From an uncultured Gammaproteobacteria bacterium (GTDB taxonomy: Bacteria; Pseudomonadota; Gammaproteobacteria; UBA9214), in contig CAJQOV010000087.1 in the NCBI GenBank assembly GCA_905480065.1, positions 1-37,343 of the forward strand: a stretch of DNA of 37,343 nt, written 5' to 3'. The translations under genes and the position numbers were made by a program. This document shows, in pieces, positions 24,912 to 33,663 of this stretch. Numbering within the stretch: position 1 is the stretch's first letter; every line of letters begins with the position of its first letter. The notes below the pieces were generated by a model. That model worked only from the letters and a program-made list of their open reading frames with translations, was not told the DNA's origin and did no database searches.

Positions 24912-25814
24912 TTACCTACCGCCCTCGATCCACTTGCGAATACGGTTGGCGTCGCCGAAGGGCGTCAGCTTGCCGAAGGAGTTGAGCAGCACGATGGTGA
25001 GTGGCTGGTCGTCAATCTCAGCCTGCATCACGAGGCAGCGCCCGGACTCGTTGAGGTAACCGGTCTTGCTGAGCTGGATGTCCCAGCTCCTGTTCCTCAC
25101 CAGCGGGTTGGTGTTATTGAACATGAGTTCACCGCGGCCCTTGTATGGCCTGACTGTGGCCGAGCGGGTGGTGGTGGCAGTACGAATCAGCGGGTAGGAC
25201 ATGGCAGCGCTCACCATCCTGGCCGTGTCGCGAGCGGAGGAGACATTAGCGGGATCAAGACCAGCAGGATCTTTGAAATGGCTGGCCCGCATACCAAGCG
25301 CATCCGCCTTTTTGTTCATGGCCACGACAAATGCCGCTTTACCCTCAGGCCATGTGCGGGCAAGTGCATTGGCTGCCCGGTTTTCGGATGACATCAGCGC
25401 CAGCTGCAACAACTGTTTGCGTGTCAGTACCGCGCCATACTGCAGCCGCGAACCGGTCATCTGGATCGGATCCCGGTCATCATTGGTGATGGTAATCTGC
25501 TCCTGCAGATCGAGCTTGCTGTCCAGGATAACCATCGCCATCATCAGCTTGGTAATCGAAGCGATGGGCCGTGGGTCATTCACATGCCTGGAATAGACTG
25601 CCTCACCATTCTGATCCAGCACCAGCACCGCGTCCGACCTGAGCTCCAGTTTATTCGGGTTCAGTGCGCCCCAGCGCGGCGCTGTGACGACCTGCGAGGT
25701 TGTGCTGGCCTCCTGCTTTGCCAGCTGCACAGTGGTATCCGCAGCCATTCCCGGCCCTGCAAAAAAGAGGAGTGACAGACAACCGGGTAGGAGAAAGGGC
25801 TTCATGGTCAACAT
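24912..25814 (-). CDS. pbpG: D-alanyl-D-alanine endopeptidase (PBP7)
   Basis: The 300-residue periplasmic protein is a low-molecular-mass penicillin-binding protein of peptidase family S11. A signal peptide is expected at residues 1-25. The three active-site motifs are SITK (86-89), SEN (143-145) and KTG in LSKTGYLNE near 250. There is no extra C-terminal domain or membrane-anchoring helix, as is normal for PBP7/8 and unlike PBP5. PBP7 cuts D-Ala-meso-DAP cross-links during murein turnover. GAGG lies just before ATG 25814; ATG 25805 is an alternative. The gene diverges from hrpB, with a MITE in between. Confidence 0.9.
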   Translation of the reverse strand: MLTMKPFLLPGCLSLLFFAGPGMAADTTVQLAKQEASTTSQVVTAPRWGALNPNKLELRSDAVLVLDQNGEAVYSRHVNDPRPIASITKLMMAMVILDSKLDLQEQITITNDDRDPIQMTGSRLQYGAVLTRKQLLQLALMSSENRAANALARTWPEGKAAFVVAMNKKADALGMRASHFKDPAGLDPANVSSARDTARMVSAAMSYPLIRTATTTRSATVRPYKGRGELMFNNTNPLVRNRSWDIQLSKTGYLNESGRCLVMQAEIDDQPLTIVLLNSFGKLTPFGDANRIRKWIEGGR

Positions 25815-25958
25815 TGTCCTCGGCCATCAGGCGCGTTAGTCAGGCTGGATCGGATGCCAGTGCATACAGGGGGCAATGGCGTTATTCATCCCCCCTGCGC
25901 CGGACTGCCCCGCCTTTTCCACACTCGAGGAATCAGCAGACGGAGGGATTACACTTTA

Positions 25959-26067
25959 GGAACCTCTGAATAATTCATTGTCGTCATCCCGGCGCATGCC
26001 GGGATCCAGCGTTTTCAATACACTGGATGCTGGTCTTCGCCGGCATAACGAATTAATCAGAGGTTCC
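25959..26067. mobile_element. 109-bp MITE with 4-bp target-site duplication
   Basis: Terminal inverted repeats of 18 bp are nearly perfect (16 of 18): GGAACCTCTGAATAATTC at the left and its counterpart at 26050-26067. The direct repeat TTTA flanks both ends (25955-25958 and 26068-26071). The inside contains a GC-rich hairpin ATCCCGGCGCATGCCGGGAT. No coding capacity is present, so it must have been moved by a transposase elsewhere. It separates the divergent promoters of pbpG and hrpB. Confidence 0.88.
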
Positions 26068-26142
26068 TTTATTCACCCCATCTCCGTTTATTGGCTAATC
26101 GGTATACTGTCCCCGGAATCCAGGACCGAATAGTAGAGAATA

Positions 26143-28740
26143 ATGTGCGCTGACACCAATTGTTCCAGTCTCCCGATCGAACAGGTCATCCCCGACATCC
26201 GGCAGGCGCTCCTGGGCGGTAACCGCCTGGTGCTGGTGGCGCCGCCCGGTGCCGGCAAGACCACGCTGGTGCCGCTGGCGCTACTGAATGAGCCGTGGTT
26301 GGGCCGGCGGATGATCATCATGCTCGAACCGCGCCGCCTCGCCGCCCGTAATGCCGCGGCGCGCATGGCTGCCCTGCTCGGCGAGCAAACCGGCGCCACC
26401 GTGGGTTACCGGATACGCGCCGAGCGCTGCAGCAGTGATCGCACGCGCATCCTGGTGGTGACCGAAGGCATCTTGACCCGGATGCTGCAGGCCGATCCCG
26501 AACTCGCCATGGCCGCACTGGTGATCTTCGATGAATTCCACGAGCGCAACCTGCATGCCGACCTGTCGCTGGCCTTTTGCCTGCAGTCGCAGGAACTGTT
26601 GCGTGCCGATCTCAGGCTGCTGGTGATGTCCGCAACACTCGACGCGGCCGGCGTGTCGCGCTTGCTCGACGACGCACCGGTGATTACCAGCGTGGGGCAA
26701 ACCTTTCCGGTCGAAACGACCTACCTGCCGGACAAGACACCCCTGCCCGAACCCGGCCGGATCGCCGCTGCGGTGATGCGCCGGCTCGAACGGGTACTGG
26801 CGGAGGAAACCGGCAGCGTGCTCGTGTTCCTGCCGGGGGTGCGCGAGATCAAACAGGTCGAGCAGGCGCTCGGCACACAGCCGCTCGAGCAGAGGCAGGG
26901 CATGCCGATCGTGGCACCGCTCTACGGCGACCTGTCGCGCGAACAGCAGGACCGGGCGATACAACCCTGCGCGGCCGGCCGGCGCAAGATCGTGCTGGCA
27001 ACCAACATCGCCGAGACCAGCCTGACCATCGAGGGCATTGCGATCGTGATCGACAGCGGCCTCGAACGGCAGGCCCGCTTCGACCCCGGCTCGGGCATGA
27101 ACCGGCTCGACACCGTGTTCATCTCCCGGGATTCGGCCGACCAGCGCAGCGGCCGCGCCGGCCGGCTGGGACCGGGCAAGTGCTACCGCTTGTGGACGTC
27201 GGGACAGCAACAGCGCATGGCACGCCACAGCTCTCCCGAAATCCTGCGCAGTGATCTCGCTCCCCTGGTACTGGAAGTGGTCCACTGGGGCGTGCGCGAG
27301 ACCGGTGAACTACGCTGGCTGGATCCGCCCAATGCCGGCGCGGTCGCGCAGGCGCGCGAACTGTTGTGCGAACTCGGCGCCATCGACGACCGGCCACGCA
27401 TCACCGCACACGGCAGGCAACTGCTGGAGACCGGCGCACATCCCCGGCTGGCGCACATGATGATCCGTGGCGCGCAAGCCGGTCATGGTTTCGATGCCTG
27501 TCTGCTGGCCGCGCTGCTGACCGAGCGTGACATCTTTACCGCCAGCGGCGAGCGTACCGCCGATGTCGCACCACGACTCGCCCTGCTGCGCACGTTCCGG
27601 CAGGATGAAGGCACGGCCTGCGCGTACGGCGTAAACCGTCAGCAGTGCCGGCTGGTACTGCGCGCGGCCGCAGAATTCCACCGCCGCATCCGGCGCTTTG
27701 AACGGCAAGCCGGCGCGGACACGATCGACGACCGCGACCTGCCCGGCGTGCTGCTGGCATGGGCCTACCCCGACCGTATTGCCCGTTCCCGCCACAGCGC
27801 CGGTAACCGCTACCTGTTGCGCAGTGGCAAGGGTGCCTTTCTGGAGGCGGGCGAGGCCCTGGCAACAGCAGAGTTCATCGTCGCCGCCGACCTCGACGGC
27901 CGCCAGCGCGAGGCCCGCATCTACCTCGCCGCGGAAATATCCCTGGAACAGATCGAAGTGCGCCACGCCAGCGACATCACACGCGATTCCAGTGTCAGCT
28001 GGAATGCACAGACGCAGAGCGTCGATGCCGTCACCCGGACCTGTCTCGGCGCCCTCGTGCTGGAACAGCAACCGGCCGCGGACATCGCACGCGAGGCCGT
28101 GCATGCCGCCCTGCTCGCAGGCATCCGGCAGTGCGGGCTTAACTGCCTGCCGTGGGACAGGCAGGCGCAGACGCTGCGCCAGCGCGTACAGTTCCTGCAC
28201 ACGCAACAGCAACTTGGTGCGATCAACGAGCCGGAACTCGCTGCGCTCACCCTGCCCGACCTGTCCGATGCGGCGCTACTGGATCACCTCGAAGACTGGC
28301 TGCTGCCGTATCTCGACGCGCACAACAGCATCCGCAAGCTGCAGACGCTCGACCTGCACGCCATCCTGCTCGGCACCCTGAGCCATGCGCAGCAACAGGC
28401 ACTGGACCGGCTGGCACCGACACACACACCCGTACCGAGCGGTTCGCGCATCGCCATCGATTACAGCGACGCCAACAACCCCGTGCTCGCGGTGCGCCTG
28501 CAGGAACTGTTCGGCCTGCAACAGACACCCGCCATCATCAACGGTCGGTTCAGGCTGCTGCTGCATCTATTGTCGCCGGGCTACAAGCCGATGCAGGTCA
28601 CGCAGGACCTGGCAAGCTTCTGGAAAACGACGTACTTCGAGGTACGGAAAGAACTCCGCGGCCGCTACAAGAAACACCACTGGCCGGAAGATCCGTTGGC
28701 GGCGCAGGCCACCAGTCGCGCGAAGCGACGGGGAGAATAA
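26143..28740 (+). CDS. hrpB: ATP-dependent RNA helicase HrpB
   Basis: The 865-residue protein is a DEAH/DExH helicase of the HrpB family. Motif I is APPGAGKTT (33-41), motif II is DEFHERN near 128, motif III is MSATLD near 165, and motifs V and VI are TNIAETSLTIEG and QRSGRAGR near 290-330. The HrpB-specific C-terminal domain follows with a typical tail LLSPGYKPMQVTQDLASFW. The length is slightly above E. coli HrpB (about 810). The role of HrpB is poorly defined; it is not essential in E. coli. ATG 26143 follows an AGAG-type site. The MITE 76 bp upstream may affect its promoter. Confidence 0.95.
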   Translation: MCADTNCSSLPIEQVIPDIRQALLGGNRLVLVAPPGAGKTTLVPLALLNEPWLGRRMIIMLEPRRLAARNAAARMAALLGEQTGATVGYRIRAERCSSDRTRILVVTEGILTRMLQADPELAMAALVIFDEFHERNLHADLSLAFCLQSQELLRADLRLLVMSATLDAAGVSRLLDDAPVITSVGQTFPVETTYLPDKTPLPEPGRIAAAVMRRLERVLAEETGSVLVFLPGVREIKQVEQALGTQPLEQRQGMPIVAPLYGDLSREQQDRAIQPCAAGRRKIVLATNIAETSLTIEGIAIVIDSGLERQARFDPGSGMNRLDTVFISRDSADQRSGRAGRLGPGKCYRLWTSGQQQRMARHSSPEILRSDLAPLVLEVVHWGVRETGELRWLDPPNAGAVAQARELLCELGAIDDRPRITAHGRQLLETGAHPRLAHMMIRGAQAGHGFDACLLAALLTERDIFTASGERTADVAPRLALLRTFRQDEGTACAYGVNRQQCRLVLRAAAEFHRRIRRFERQAGADTIDDRDLPGVLLAWAYPDRIARSRHSAGNRYLLRSGKGAFLEAGEALATAEFIVAADLDGRQREARIYLAAEISLEQIEVRHASDITRDSSVSWNAQTQSVDAVTRTCLGALVLEQQPAADIAREAVHAALLAGIRQCGLNCLPWDRQAQTLRQRVQFLHTQQQLGAINEPELAALTLPDLSDAALLDHLEDWLLPYLDAHNSIRKLQTLDLHAILLGTLSHAQQQALDRLAPTHTPVPSGSRIAIDYSDANNPVLAVRLQELFGLQQTPAIINGRFRLLLHLLSPGYKPMQVTQDLASFWKTTYFEVRKELRGRYKKHHWPEDPLAAQATSRAKRRGE

Positions 28741-28744
28741 AACG

Positions 28745-28783
28745 GGGGCCGGATACAATTCATCTGAAAATGTATCCGGCCCC
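28745..28783. repeat. GGGGTC-type palindromic element B
   Basis: Perfect 13-bp arms GGGGCCGGATACA (28745-28757) and TGTATCCGGCCCC (28771-28783) flank a 13-base loop. It starts 4 bp after the hrpB stop codon and ends where a dockerin-like remnant begins. It may form the hrpB transcript end. Confidence 0.8.
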
Positions 28784-28787
28784 ATAA

Positions 28788-28895
28788 TTGGATGTCACGC
28801 CGCTGTCAGGTGGTCTTCCTGCACCGGACTCGCAGCTGAATGCCGCCGACCTGCTGGTATTGCAGCAAAGGGTGCTGGGCCTGATTAGCTTCTAA
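28788..28895 (+). pseudogene. dockerin-like/EF-hand C-terminal remnant
   Basis: A 35-codon frame with its own stop (TAA 28893-28895) encodes GGLPAPDSQLNAADLLVLQQ followed by RVLGLISF. This matches the last calcium-binding dockerin-type repeat found at the C-terminus of some secreted bacterial proteins: D-x-x-L-N-A-x-D-x-x-x-L-Q. There is no start codon or upstream coding region; the frame begins at the edge of palindrome B. It is the tail of a lost extracellular protein gene. Confidence 0.65.
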
Positions 28896-28993
28896 ACAGC
28901 GGACAGGCCACGTTATCTCAACCAGAGGAATCGTGGTCTGCCCCCTGCTCTCCCTGTTTGCCCTGCCCCCTTTTATTCACTTATGCTAGGAAC

Positions 28994-30046
28994 ATGGCAA
29001 CCCGGCGCAAAACCCCACAGGCCGCAGCGCACAAACCGCATCCCTGGACACGCTGGAGCAAGGACCGGTTACTGGATACGCGCATCTGCGATCTCAACCT
29101 GGAGATCGCGGGCTCTGTCCTGGAACCACGCATCGAGCAGCTGTATCGTGAACTGGAACAGCGCGGCTTCAGCTTCAGACCCCATTTCTGGCTGTCGGAC
29201 GAGTGGTATTGTCCGGACGGGGTGCCCGGTATCGCGATCCCGTTCTTTCTCGCCCACCCGCGCCTGCGCCGCCTGGAACTGGAATCGGTGCTGGAAGTGG
29301 AAGGTGGCACACGCGACTGGTGCATGCGACTGTTGCGCCACGAAACCGCACACGCCCTGCTAAACGCCTACCGCTTGCTGGAGTACCGCGACTGGCGCCG
29401 CGTGTTCGGACGGCCCGGCACACCGTACCCGGACACCTACCTGCCGAAACCATACAGCAAGAGCTACGTGCTCAATCTGCCCAACTGGTACGCGCAGTCA
29501 CATCCGCACGAGGACTGGGCCGAGACCTTCGCCGTCTGGCTGAAACCGAAGTCGGACTGGCGCCGCCGCTACCGTTGCTGGCCGGCCATCCGCAAACTGG
29601 AATACGTCGATGAACTCATGCACTCGATTCGCGATCAGCGGCCGCTATTACGTAACCGCCGTGAAGTGTATCCGGCATCGAAAATGCGCATGACACTGCG
29701 TGAACACTACGCCGACAAGATCACGCGTTACGGCACCGACAACTCCGAATTTTCAGATCACGACCTGCAGATACTGTTCTCCATGGACCCGGAACATGCA
29801 CGCAATGAAAAGGCCTCGCGCTATATCCGCCGCACCGCCGGCACCGTCATGAATGTTGTCGGACGCTGGACGGGGGAGTACAACTACCGCATTAACGAGG
29901 TATTGAAAGAAATGGCACGGCACTGCGACCGACTTGGCCTGCGTGTCGCGCACGATGAACAGGACATGCAGCAGGAGATCGTGGCATTCCTGACCATGTT
30001 CATCATGAACAAACTCAACAGCGACGGATTTCGCATAAGCCTATGA
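28994..30046 (+). CDS. putative zinc metallopeptidase, partner of ATP-grasp ligase
   Basis: The 350-residue protein has a classical zinc motif HETAH at residues 116-120 in RLLRHETAHALLNAY. A possible third ligand lies in SHPHEDWAETFAVWL about 55 residues later, as in the putative zinc-binding metallopeptidase families (Peptidase_Mx type). No signal peptide is seen, so it should act in the cytoplasm. ATG 28994 is preferred to a TTG at 28958, but the AGGA in front of it is close. The stop overlaps the ATG of the next gene by ATGA, so the two proteins are made together. The N-terminus is basic. The natural substrate is unknown. Confidence 0.75.
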   Translation: MATRRKTPQAAAHKPHPWTRWSKDRLLDTRICDLNLEIAGSVLEPRIEQLYRELEQRGFSFRPHFWLSDEWYCPDGVPGIAIPFFLAHPRLRRLELESVLEVEGGTRDWCMRLLRHETAHALLNAYRLLEYRDWRRVFGRPGTPYPDTYLPKPYSKSYVLNLPNWYAQSHPHEDWAETFAVWLKPKSDWRRRYRCWPAIRKLEYVDELMHSIRDQRPLLRNRREVYPASKMRMTLREHYADKITRYGTDNSEFSDHDLQILFSMDPEHARNEKASRYIRRTAGTVMNVVGRWTGEYNYRINEVLKEMARHCDRLGLRVAHDEQDMQQEIVAFLTMFIMNKLNSDGFRISL

Positions 30047-31077
30047 AACGAAGCAATCTGCGCGTCATGATGCTGGTACACCCCGACCTGGTACCCCCGG
30101 ATGACCTGACCGATCCGGATGATCCCCGCATGGAAAATGTCCGCACCGAGTTCGACGTGCGCAAAGCCTTGCTGACACTTGGCCACGACGTGTGCATGGT
30201 CGCCGTCGAGGATGAAATCACTCCCATACGCCACGCCATCCGGGACTGGAAACCGCATATCGCATTCAATCTGATGGAGGAATTTGCGAATAACTCCTCG
30301 CTGGATTATTACGTGGTAAGTTTCCTCGACATGCTCAAGGTGCCCTACACGGGATGTAACCCGCGCGGCCTGCTGCTGGCGCGCGACAAGGCCCTGTCCA
30401 AGAAACTAATGAGTTATCACCGCATCAAGGTGCCCCGCTTTCACGTTTTCCCCCGGGGCCGGTCCATTTCGGCCCGGAATATCCCGAAGCTCCCCTACCC
30501 GATGGTGGTCAAATCCCTGCTGGAACAGGGCTCGGTCGGCATTGCCCGGGCATCGTTCGTCAACAACGCGGAGGAACTGGTCGAACGTGTGATCCAGGTC
30601 CATGCGATGACCGATGGTGATGTGATCGCCGAACAATACATCGATGGACGCGAACTCTACGTCACGGTGCTGGGCAACAAGCGCCTGCAGGTATTGCCGG
30701 TACGCGAGCTGGTGTTCAGGGGCGACGCCGAGGGCGAGGAGCGCATCGCGACCTACAAGGTCAAATGGGACGAGAAATACCGCGCACGCCACGGCATCGA
30801 CTACCAGTTCGTACGCAACCTGCCGGCCGGGATGGCCGAGTACCTGCCCAAGCTGGGCAAACGCATCTACCGCACCCTGGAATTGAGCGGTTACGCACGC
30901 ATCGACCTGCGACTCGACACGAACGGCGTCGTCTATGTGCTGGAAGCCAACCCCAACGCCGCGCTGTCGGAATCAGATGACATGGCTTTCTCCGCCGAGA
31001 AGGCCGGCATGAACTATCCGCAGTTCATTCAACGCCTGCTGAATATCGGACTTGCCGCACGCGGCGGGCAAAATTAA
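30043..31077 (+). CDS. ATP-grasp carboxylate-amine ligase, D-Ala-D-Ala ligase-like
   Basis: The 344-residue cytoplasmic protein has the ATP-grasp fold. Characteristic parts are HIAFNLMEEF near residue 75, VPYTGCNPRGLLLARDK near 102-118, LPYPMVVKSLLEQGSVGI near 147-164 for the nucleotide lysine and glycine loop, VIAEQYIDGRELYV near 195, and the Mg-binding RIDLRLDTNG...VLEANPNAAL near 287-308. Such enzymes activate a carboxylate as acyl phosphate and join it to an amine. It is too far from Ddl in its N-terminal domain to be a cell-wall ligase. It overlaps the upstream peptidase gene by 4 bp. The pair could make and cut, or mature, the same peptide bond; this is inference. Confidence 0.8.
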   Translation: MKRSNLRVMMLVHPDLVPPDDLTDPDDPRMENVRTEFDVRKALLTLGHDVCMVAVEDEITPIRHAIRDWKPHIAFNLMEEFANNSSLDYYVVSFLDMLKVPYTGCNPRGLLLARDKALSKKLMSYHRIKVPRFHVFPRGRSISARNIPKLPYPMVVKSLLEQGSVGIARASFVNNAEELVERVIQVHAMTDGDVIAEQYIDGRELYVTVLGNKRLQVLPVRELVFRGDAEGEERIATYKVKWDEKYRARHGIDYQFVRNLPAGMAEYLPKLGKRIYRTLELSGYARIDLRLDTNGVVYVLEANPNAALSESDDMAFSAEKAGMNYPQFIQRLLNIGLAARGGQN

Positions 31078-31176
31078 TCAATGGGGTCAGACTCGATTGA
31101 TTCGTTAAATAGTCAGCGTCTGACTGTATCGCCATTCCTGATGCACCAGACTCAATCGAGTCTGACCCCATTGATT
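31076..31176. repeat. GGGGTC palindromic element C, 25-bp arms
   Basis: The arms 31076-31100 and 31152-31176 are perfect reverse complements over 25 bp and include ATGGGGTCAGACTCGATTGA. The 51-bp centre is not symmetric. The element overlaps the ligase stop codon and ends 1 bp before the stop of the convergent CBS gene, so it fills the whole intergenic gap. It could end transcripts from both sides. Confidence 0.85.
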
Positions 31177-31177
31177 T

Positions 31178-31630
31178 TTAACCCTTGGACACGTGGGACT
31201 GGAAGATGGCTTTGTGTACATCACCCAGGCTCATTACACCAACCAGTCTGCCATCACTGTCAGTGACCGGAATGCGGCGAAAGCGGTGACTGGTCATCTT
31301 GGCCGCCGCCTTGAGCACGTGCTGGTCCGGTGTCACGGAAACAGGATTATTGACCATCATGTCGCTGACATGACGCTCCATGGAGGCGGAGTAATTCGAA
31401 GTCATGCTTTCTATTTCCAGAGCCGCTTCACCGGATATAATGTCTTCCATGGTCGGAAACAGGTTCTTCAGCAGGTCCATCTCGGAGATGTTACCCACCA
31501 GTTTGCCGTCTTCATCGACCACCGGAAGAGCGGGGATACGGTACAGGCACATGATCGAAGCCACTACCTTTAGCTTGGCATCCGGGGATACCGTTCTCGG
31601 ATTGCGAGTCATAATATCGCTGACTAACAT
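31178..31630 (-). CDS. two-CBS-domain protein
   Basis: The 150-residue protein consists of a pair of CBS domains (a Bateman module): VSDIMTRNPRTVSPDAKL and IPALPVVDEDGKLVGNISEMD in the first, VSDMMVNNPVSVTPDQHV and RRIPVTDSDGRLVGVMSLGD in the second. Such modules bind adenine nucleotides or related ligands as sensors. There is no attached enzyme domain. ATG 31630 is chosen because GGAGG is 5 bases upstream; an upstream in-frame start at 31657 lacks one. GGGGTC palindromes C and D flank the gene closely on both sides. The partner protein is unknown. Confidence 0.88.
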   Translation of the reverse strand: MLVSDIMTRNPRTVSPDAKLKVVASIMCLYRIPALPVVDEDGKLVGNISEMDLLKNLFPTMEDIISGEAALEIESMTSNYSASMERHVSDMMVNNPVSVTPDQHVLKAAAKMTSHRFRRIPVTDSDGRLVGVMSLGDVHKAIFQSHVSKG

Positions 31631-31678
31631 GAATGCCTCCAGTTCTGTTTCTTGCAAGCCTGACCTTGATGAATAAAT

Positions 31679-31730
31679 GGGGTCAGAGAACTATTTCCTC
31701 GAATAGTAGCAACAATTGTTCTCTGACCCC
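31679..31730. repeat. GGGGTC palindromic element D
   Basis: Perfect 13-bp arms GGGGTCAGAGAAC (31679-31691) and GTTCTCTGACCCC (31718-31730) enclose 26 bp. It lies between the yheS stop and the CBS gene start and may end the yheS transcript. Confidence 0.8.
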
Positions 31731-31744
31731 TATTCTACCCCCGA

Positions 31745-33640
31745 TTAATTCTGCAGCGCTTCCAGTTCTTCGCAGGCCTCGAGCCAGTCACCTTCCAGGG
31801 CTGCACTCTCCCGGTCGACGTCCGCCTTCTCGCGCAGCAATTCGGTCAACCGGGTCTTGTTCTCAGCGCTATAAAGTTCAGGATCAGCAAGGCTCTGCTC
31901 GAGTTCATGCTGCCGTGCGTGCAGGCGAGCGAGCGCGGTTTCCGCCTTTTTGATCTTATCGCGCAGCGGCTGCAATTGCCGGCGCTGTTCGGCCTGCTGG
32001 CGCTTTTCCTCCTTGCGCGTGACCGCACTATTCGGGCCACTGACGTTTACGGACTCATCCCGGTTCTCGCGGTTCTGCGCGGCCAGCCACTGCGGGTAAT
32101 CATCCAGGCTGTCCGGGAATTCCTCCACCCGCCCGCCGTACACCAGCACCAGCCGGTCGCTGGTCACGCGCAGCAGGTGGCGGTCGTGCGAAACCAGCAC
32201 CATGGCGCCGCTGAAGTCCTGCAGCGCCGTGGCCAGCGCCTGGCGCATCTCCAGGTCCAGGTGGTTGGTGGGCTCATCGAGCAGCAGCAGGTTCGGCCGC
32301 TGGTAGACCAGCAGCGCCAGCACCAGTCGCGATTTCTCCCCGCCCGAAAACGGGCCGGTCGGCGCCAGCGCCTGGTCGGCGGGAAAGCCGAAGCCGCCGA
32401 GATAATCGCGCAGCTCCTGCTCACGCGCCTGCGGATCGATGCGCAGCAGGTGCGCTAGAGGCGAGGCCTGCGCATCAAGCTGCTCGACCTGGTGCTGGGC
32501 GAAATAGCCGATGCGCAGGTCCTGCGCCGGCGCGCGCTCACCCTGCTGCGGCTCGATCACGCCGGCCAGCAGCTTGATCAGCGTGGACTTGCCGGCGCCG
32601 TTGGGACCCAGCAGGCCGATGCGTTCGCCCGGCGAGAGGCTGAGTTCCACGCCATCGATAACCGTTGTTTCGCCGTAGCCGGCCGCCACCGCGTGCAGGC
32701 GCAGCAGCGGGTCCGGCAATTTCGCAGGCTCGCGCAGGCTGAAGTGGAACGGTGAGTCGACGTGCGCCGGGGCAATCAGTTCCATGCGCTGCAGGGCCTT
32801 CAGACGACTCTGGGCCTGGCGTGCCTTGGTGGCCTTGGCGCGGAAGCGCTCGACAAAGGCATGCATGTGCGCGATCTCACGCTGCTGCTTCTCGTATTGC
32901 GCCTGCTGACCGGCCAGGTATTCCGCGCGCCGGCGTTCAAACGCCGAGTAGTTGCCGCTATAAAGCGTGAGCCGCTGGCGCTCGATGTGGGCGATATGGC
33001 TGGCCACGCGGTCGAGGAAATCCCGGTCGTGCGAGATCAGCAGCAGCGTGCCCGCATAGGCGCACAGCCAGTTTTCCAGCCAGATGACGGCATCAAGATC
33101 CAGGTGGTTGGTGGGCTCGTCCAGCAGCAGCAGGTCTGAGCGGCACATGAGCGCGCGGGCGAGGTTCAGCCGCATGCGCCAGCCGCCCGAGAAAGCGCTG
33201 ACCGGACGGTCCTCGTCGGCGCTGCTGAAACCCAGGCCATGCAGCAGCTGCGCGGCGCGGCTGCGCGCCGTGTAGCCGCCGATGACCTCGTAGTGCGCGT
33301 GCAGTGAGCCGAGCTGCTCGCCATCGTGCCGGGCTTCCGCTTCGATGAGTTCAGCCTCGACCGCACGTAGATCCTCGTCCCCGTCGAGCACGTACTCGAT
33401 GGCCGCACGCGCTTCGGCCGGCATCTCCTGCGCCACGTGGGCGATCACCCAGTCGACCGGATAGCGGCACGCGCCGGCATCGGCATGCAGTTCATCGAGG
33501 ATCAGTGCGAACAGGCTCGACTTGCCGGTGCCATTCGTGCCGGCGACGCCGACCTTCCATCCCGGGTGGATCTGCAGGGTGGCGTGCTCGAACAGCAGGC
33601 GTGGCCCGCGTCGCAAAGCAAGATTGTCAAATTGCAGCAT
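31745..33640 (-). CDS. yheS: ABC-F ATPase, YheS type
   Basis: The 631-residue cytoplasmic protein has two ABC domains and no membrane segments. Walker A motifs are GTNGTGKSS near 34 and GPNGAGKST near 345; signatures are FSGGWRMRL and FSGGEKSRL; both Walker B regions read LLLDEPTNHLDL. The linker contains the ABC-F P-site tRNA-interaction motif region FVERFRAKATKARQAQSRL. The C-terminal 90 residues are charged and form a coiled coil. The architecture and sequence match YheS rather than EttA or Uup. ABC-F proteins work on the ribosome; YheS helps translation of difficult sequences. A short tandem repeat lies directly upstream. Confidence 0.93.
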   Translation of the reverse strand: MLQFDNLALRRGPRLLFEHATLQIHPGWKVGVAGTNGTGKSSLFALILDELHADAGACRYPVDWVIAHVAQEMPAEARAAIEYVLDGDEDLRAVEAELIEAEARHDGEQLGSLHAHYEVIGGYTARSRAAQLLHGLGFSSADEDRPVSAFSGGWRMRLNLARALMCRSDLLLLDEPTNHLDLDAVIWLENWLCAYAGTLLLISHDRDFLDRVASHIAHIERQRLTLYSGNYSAFERRRAEYLAGQQAQYEKQQREIAHMHAFVERFRAKATKARQAQSRLKALQRMELIAPAHVDSPFHFSLREPAKLPDPLLRLHAVAAGYGETTVIDGVELSLSPGERIGLLGPNGAGKSTLIKLLAGVIEPQQGERAPAQDLRIGYFAQHQVEQLDAQASPLAHLLRIDPQAREQELRDYLGGFGFPADQALAPTGPFSGGEKSRLVLALLVYQRPNLLLLDEPTNHLDLEMRQALATALQDFSGAMVLVSHDRHLLRVTSDRLVLVYGGRVEEFPDSLDDYPQWLAAQNRENRDESVNVSGPNSAVTRKEEKRQQAEQRRQLQPLRDKIKKAETALARLHARQHELEQSLADPELYSAENKTRLTELLREKADVDRESAALEGDWLEACEELEALQN

Positions 33641-33663
33641 GGGCGCATTGTAGCGCCCAGCGG

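Noticed and set aside
24783..25391. 202-codon plus-strand frame opposite pbpG
   Set aside because: Antisense shadow of PBP7, whose three active-site motifs are clear on the minus strand.
26281..28212. Two frames of more than 300 codons on the minus strand within hrpB
   Set aside because: They are complements of a complete HrpB with all helicase motifs; no domain or ribosome binding site supports them.
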